Assembly (NCBI GenBank): GCA_003644335.1
Contig: QNCB01000056.1
Coordinates: forward strand, 1-7,220
Source of the DNA: Planctomycetota bacterium
GTDB lineage: Bacteria > Planctomycetota > Phycisphaerae > SM23-33
Direction of reading: 5' to 3'
DNA: 7,220 nucleotides
The notes beneath the pieces were generated by a model. That model saw only the letters and a list, made by a program, of their open reading frames with translations. It did no database searches and was not told where the DNA came from. Position numbers and translations under genes: made by a program. Positions 4,117 to 7,220 of the stretch are shown one piece after another. Position 1 is the stretch's first letter. The number at the start of each line of letters is the position of its first letter.

Positions 4117-5163
4117 ATCCAACATTTCCATTGTTGCGTCTATCACTTCGTTTGGGCTGATTGACTGCATGCATGTAGTGTGGGTGCATTGTTTTTTCAG
4201 GCATCCCTGGCAGGGCACATTGGCTACTACTGCTCGGCCTTTGAGATACGGGCCTGTGCGTTCGGTGCGGGTCGGGCCTATCAGGGTTATCGCGGGGACC
4301 CCCACCGCTGGGGCTATGAACTTCGCCGCCGAGTCGCAACAGACCACGCCGCAGGATGTCTGTATAACAGCTGTCATCTCAGCCAGGCCTGTTTGGCCGG
4401 CTGCGTTTATCACGCCGGGCCCCATATCGCGGGCGACCTCCTGACAAAGCGATATCTCCGCCCTGTTCGGCGAGCCAAGCAGCACCACGGGCACTCGCTC
4501 AGCCAAGCTTGCCAAGACTTTCCGCCAATGTCGCACGGGGTACAGCTTGGTCGCCCATCGCGTCGGCGGCACGCAAACAAGATACCCACCCCGGGTCAAA
4601 CTATGCTCGCGACAAAACCGCTCAGCCATCGCCCCAGCTTGCGGGCCAACGCTCAGCGACATGTCCCCAGGCTTGGCGTCCAGACCTAGCGCCCGGGCCA
4701 GGCCTATGCTCCTGTCGACCGTGTGCTTCGCTTCGACGGCGATACGATAATTGTAAAAAGCTCCCGCCCCCTCGCGGGCGTCAGCAAAGCCCGCTCGCAC
4801 AGCTGCGCCTGTCCACCGCGTGAAAATGCCACTCCGAGCCAGGCCTTGCAGGTCTATCACCCAGTCGAATTGGCCTGCTTTTAATTTGCGTCGAAAAGAC
4901 AACAAGCTGATCATCGCAGTTGGCGAGTACCAGGCCCGGCCTAGTTTTTTCCGCTCGAAATATATCAGCTCGTCAATACCTGGCTCGTCGCGAAGGATGT
5001 CGGCGCAGGTGGTGGAGACCAGCCAGGCTATATGCACATCCGGGTGCGTCCGCCGAAGCGCTCGCAGCACGGGCAAGGCGGTAACCACGTCGCCCAGCGA
5101 GCTGGGTTTGATTATCAACGCCCTGCGTGGACGGGCTGGCTGAGATATAACAGCGTCGGTCAC
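4096..5163 (-). CDS. Glycosyltransferase family 9 (heptosyltransferase-like)
   Basis: 355 residues from GTG 5163, the usual GT9 length. It is likely a GT-B enzyme adding heptose or a related sugar to a lipopolysaccharide core at the inner membrane. The N-terminal LIIKPSSLGDVVTALPVLRALR (16-37) holds the SxGD motif; D25 matches the proposed catalytic Asp of WaaC. RWATKLYPVRHW (202-213) holds K206, matching the donor-binding Lys. GPTRTERTGPY (296-306) and the Cys-rich end C318-x2-C321-x4-C326-x4-C331 are typical. The segment CDSAAKFIAPA (276-286) departs from the common DSG-x2-H-x-AAA, losing the His. The GTG start overlaps the kinase stop as GTGA, and GGAG lies 6 nt upstream; a longer frame to ATG 5343 would run deep inside the kinase gene and is rejected. 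Donor and acceptor are not determinable here. Confidence 0.9.
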   Translation of the reverse strand: MTDAVISQPARPRRALIIKPSSLGDVVTALPVLRALRRTHPDVHIAWLVSTTCADILRDEPGIDELIYFERKKLGRAWYSPTAMISLLSFRRKLKAGQFDWVIDLQGLARSGIFTRWTGAAVRAGFADAREGAGAFYNYRIAVEAKHTVDRSIGLARALGLDAKPGDMSLSVGPQAGAMAERFCREHSLTRGGYLVCVPPTRWATKLYPVRHWRKVLASLAERVPVVLLGSPNRAEISLCQEVARDMGPGVINAAGQTGLAEMTAVIQTSCGVVCCDSAAKFIAPAVGVPAITLIGPTRTERTGPYLKGRAVVANVPCQGCLKKQCTHTTCMQSISPNEVIDATMEMLDTRQIGK

Positions 5164-6932
5164 TTTGGTCTCCGATTGGCTTTCTGTCGCCGGCGTCGCG
5201 AGCGTATTTGCTTGACGAGTTTCCTGGCAGACCAGGTCTCGAGCATCCGCCAGTATGGTTTGAAATGGATTCGCCCGCTGCCGGGCCTGCGGAGATATCC
5301 CATAAGCATCCGCAGCCGACCCGCGTGGTTCACGAGCGGACATTGCAGCAGCGAAACGTTAAGCCTCATCAGGCCTTTGAACCGCCGTTGGGCTGTCATC
5401 ATGCGGACTTTGCTCAGGCCATCGAGGTCTACCAGCACGACCTCGGGCCTGGCCCCGAGCGACCAACGGATGCGGATGTTGGTAGCCTTGAGGTCACGAT
5501 GGGCGAAGTTGTCGTCGTGCAATTCCTGCAACATTCTGCCCAGCTGCCAGAGTACCTCCTGGGCGAGTTTTCGTTGTTGAGGCTCGCTCAGCGGCGTGTC
5601 GCCCCTCGGCGGCACGGACAGCCAGGTGTCCATGAACTCGCGCAGGTGCGGGCTGTCGACCGCTTCGGTTATCAGGATGCTGTCCCGCAGGAAAGGCCCG
5701 ACCCGCCGTTGGATCGCAGCCAGCGGCAAGGCGGTTGCGATGTGTCGCGTGAGCAGTTCGTGTCCAAGTTCGAACGCACGCACAGGTCTGGATGGCCTGA
5801 ATATGTCGATGAAAACTTTCCAAAACTTTTTACAGCGAGGGCGCTTGACGAACACATCGACTTCATGTTGGCCTATTTTCAGCCTGCGACGGACGACGGT
5901 GGACGACGGACTATCCTTAAAGACAGCCCGGCGAGGCACGTCGTCGTCGAAGAGCGATTCGGGCGACGACAGCGCTGCGAGCCAGTCGGCCCGGGTGAAA
6001 GTTATTTCCGCCGCGCGCGAGCCTCCGAGGTGTCGCTTGGATGCAAGCACGACGTGTCCCCGCCAGCGGTGGGGAAGTTTGACGGGCGAAAAGTATCTGC
6101 TGCGGCTGAAGATTCGCCGGTCGCGCTGGCGGTATTGTTTGCGGGTGTGTCGGCAGGCGAAAATATCTATCAGCAACATCCAGCCACGCGTGGTACCCCC
6201 CGAGCCAGACTCGGCGAGGTATCGCTCGAGGAATCGCAGCCGGTCGGTGCGCGTCGTGAGGTGCATTCGGTCATGGAACAGCTGGGCCAGGTTCGCTGCC
6301 CTTACCCGGCGGGAGAGTCTGCGCCGCCTGCCCGTCCGGTGCAGGTCCATCAGCACAAGCGTCGGTTTTTTCGTGTCGGTTCGCAGCAGGATATTGCCGC
6401 AATGCAAATCCTGGTGAACCACGCCGACCTTGTGCATTCTGCCGATGAGCCTAGCCAGGGCGAGGGTGCATTGTCGTATCCGCTGCTGGCCCGCAAGCCC
6501 CAAGCCTAGCTGCTCCTCGTGCCATTTGTCCAAAGACTCGGACGGAGCCACCGCCCGCGTAGCCAGCCATTCGCCACCCCCATCGCACCGACACGCCAGG
6601 GCTGAAACCGTCCGAACATGATGCGCTCGCAGGTATTTGCTGAACCGCATCTCGCGCATCGCGTCGGAAAAGCCGAGCCTCCTGCCCAGCCTGTGGCTCC
6701 ATGACGGGTTGTGAAAATGTTTCAGGAAAATATCCACCCGCCCGATCGTCCCCCGGTAAACCGTGCGGGAGGAGTTTTCCTTGACCAGCTGCCACCGGCC
6801 CGGCTGGGGGTCGTTCAGCTCGGCGATGCTATTTTGCAGCAGTTCCCGGGCCTGGTCATCGGCGAAGGTTATCTTGCCCAGGCCATCGGCGGGCCGGGTT
6901 GCGGGGGTCGAGTTGTCGGCGGGGTTGGTCAT
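5160..6932 (-). CDS. Tandem two-domain Kdo/WaaP-type kinase (lipopolysaccharide kinase family)
   Basis: 590-residue cytosolic-looking protein with two protein-kinase-like folds. Domain 1 (about 45-245): candidate ATP-binding K71 in VDIFLKHF, catalytic loop H173-Q-D175-L-H-C-G-N180, and metal-binding D196 in LMDLHRTG. Domain 2 (about 335-545): K363 in VDVFVKRP, H478-R-D480-L-K-A-T-N485, and D502 in LVDLDG. Sequence style and context (Arg-rich, DLH motif, glycosyltransferase neighbours) fit the Kdo kinase/InaA/WaaP group that phosphorylates sugars of the LPS core, rather than Ser/Thr kinases. Both domains keep their catalytic residues, so neither is an obvious pseudokinase. The C-terminal tail (569-590) is strongly basic and could bind phospholipid or LPS phosphate. 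The ATG overlaps the stop of the upstream glycosyltransferase as ATGA, and its own stop overlaps the GT9 start as GTGA. I see no clear ribosome binding site, so translational coupling is likely. The acceptors are unknown. Confidence 0.85.
   Translation of the reverse strand: MTNPADNSTPATRPADGLGKITFADDQARELLQNSIAELNDPQPGRWQLVKENSSRTVYRGTIGRVDIFLKHFHNPSWSHRLGRRLGFSDAMREMRFSKYLRAHHVRTVSALACRCDGGGEWLATRAVAPSESLDKWHEEQLGLGLAGQQRIRQCTLALARLIGRMHKVGVVHQDLHCGNILLRTDTKKPTLVLMDLHRTGRRRRLSRRVRAANLAQLFHDRMHLTTRTDRLRFLERYLAESGSGGTTRGWMLLIDIFACRHTRKQYRQRDRRIFSRSRYFSPVKLPHRWRGHVVLASKRHLGGSRAAEITFTRADWLAALSSPESLFDDDVPRRAVFKDSPSSTVVRRRLKIGQHEVDVFVKRPRCKKFWKVFIDIFRPSRPVRAFELGHELLTRHIATALPLAAIQRRVGPFLRDSILITEAVDSPHLREFMDTWLSVPPRGDTPLSEPQQRKLAQEVLWQLGRMLQELHDDNFAHRDLKATNIRIRWSLGARPEVVLVDLDGLSKVRMMTAQRRFKGLMRLNVSLLQCPLVNHAGRLRMLMGYLRRPGSGRIHFKPYWRMLETWSARKLVKQIRSRRRRQKANRRPK
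5170..5173 (-). promoter_or_regulatory. Ribosome binding site deciding the GTG start of the GT9 gene
   Basis: GGAG on the - strand, 6 nt before GTG 5163-5161, within the last codons of the kinase gene. Together with the GTGA overlap it argues for the internal GTG start over the ATG at 5343. Confidence 0.65.
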
Positions 6933-7220
6933 AGCGGTTTGGCCTGGTCGTATATTTCGCGGAGTATTTTTCTGATTTTGACAGGCTCGAATTTTTCCCT
7001 CGCCCGGGCCAGGCCGGCCTGGCCTAGTTGCCTGGCATGGGCCTGGTCGTCCAACAATTGCAGCAGGATGGCGGAGGCTGTTCGCGGGTCGCCTACCTTT
7101 ATAAGCAGTGCGGTGCGGTCAGCTTCGCATATCTCGCAGACGTCCGGCGTGGCGGAGGCAAGCACGGGCAGAGCCGCAGCCATGGCTTGAACTATCGCCG
7201 TTACGCCGCGGTCTTGCGTA
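6929..7220 (-). CDS. Glycosyltransferase, group 1/GT4 type, C-terminal part (cut by window end)
   Basis: Only the last 96 or so residues are inside the window; the gene continues past 7220. The visible segment begins TQDRGVTAIVQAMAAALPVL, the donor-nucleotide-binding stretch of GT4 enzymes (usual form EGxxxxxxEAMAxGxPV), followed by a conserved PDVCE and an amphipathic C-terminal helix region. The family usually has E-x7-E here; this protein reads D-x7-Q (DRGVTAIVQ). The TGA stop overlaps the kinase ATG by 4 bp, so this is the upstream gene of the same operon. It probably transfers a hexose or other sugar from a nucleotide-activated donor during surface glycan assembly. The exact specificity and full length cannot be seen. 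Confidence 0.8.
   Translation of the reverse strand, partial: TQDRGVTAIVQAMAAALPVLASATPDVCEICEADRTALLIKVGDPRTASAILLQLLDDQAHARQLGQAGLARAREKFEPVKIRKILREIYDQAKPL

Noticed and set aside
5164..5343. N-terminal 60-residue extension of the GT9 protein starting at ATG 5343
   Set aside because: The extension overlaps the kinase gene by 180 bp and does not resemble GT9 sequence. GTG 5163 has a GGAG site and a 4-bp overlap with the kinase stop.
5208..6509. 433-codon + strand frame opposite the tandem kinase
   Set aside because: The - strand product has two complete kinase motif sets. The + strand translation is low in structure, rich in Arg/Pro/Gln and has no known motif. High GC at third positions explains the open antisense frame.

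Overview
The window is 7.2 kb of moderately GC-rich bacterial DNA with no rRNA, tRNA, CRISPR array or recognisable transposase. The gene content (YwlE-type phosphatase, RpiB, mycobacterial-type HIT protein, HD-domain dGTPase, DUF2062 protein, and a glycosyltransferase/LPS-kinase cluster) and the intergenic regions full of short word-like repeats suggest a Gram-negative-type bacterium. My best guess is a member of the Planctomycetota, perhaps Phycisphaerae. That assignment is an inference from style and content, not proven.

Layout. Positions 1-1026 (+): a low-molecular-weight phosphatase of the YwlE (protein-arginine phosphatase) type, followed by ribose-5-phosphate isomerase B, a gene pair also adjacent in Bacillus subtilis. 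Positions 1027-1497: 470 bp of non-coding repeats, made up of a TTGACTGG array, a multi-hairpin dispersed repeat, a MITE-like unit with 15-bp terminal inverted repeats, and ATTGG/TCGTCATTCG word arrays. They end in a promoter placed so close to the next ATG that the transcript is probably leaderless. Positions 1498-3177 (+): a HIT-family Ap4A phosphorylase-like gene and a dGTPase-like gene, 3 bp apart and probably translationally coupled. Positions 3174-3734 (-): a DUF2062 membrane protein convergent with the dGTPase, the two stop codons overlapping inside a second copy of the TTGACTGG repeat. Positions 3735-4095: about 360 bp without a gene, holding three inverted-repeat pairs nested inside one another. 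Positions 4096-7220 (-): a tight operon read right to left, group-1 glycosyltransferase (cut by the window edge), a 590-residue protein with two kinase domains of the Kdo/WaaP type, then a GT9 heptosyltransferase-like enzyme. Each junction is a 4-bp stop/start overlap.

How it fits together. The left half is housekeeping: phosphoprotein turnover, pentose phosphate pathway, dinucleotide polyphosphate and dNTP pool control. The right half looks like assembly and phosphorylation of a cell-surface glycan, probably a lipopolysaccharide core. Its most distinctive member is the tandem kinase, in which both domains keep their apparent catalytic residues. The other notable feature is that four genes (rpiB, the dGTPase, the DUF2062 gene and the GT9 gene) all end inside or next to short intergenic repeats, so their last codons and stop codons are supplied by repeat DNA. 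I found no clearly new defence or mobile system. The tandem kinase and the repeat architecture are the best leads.
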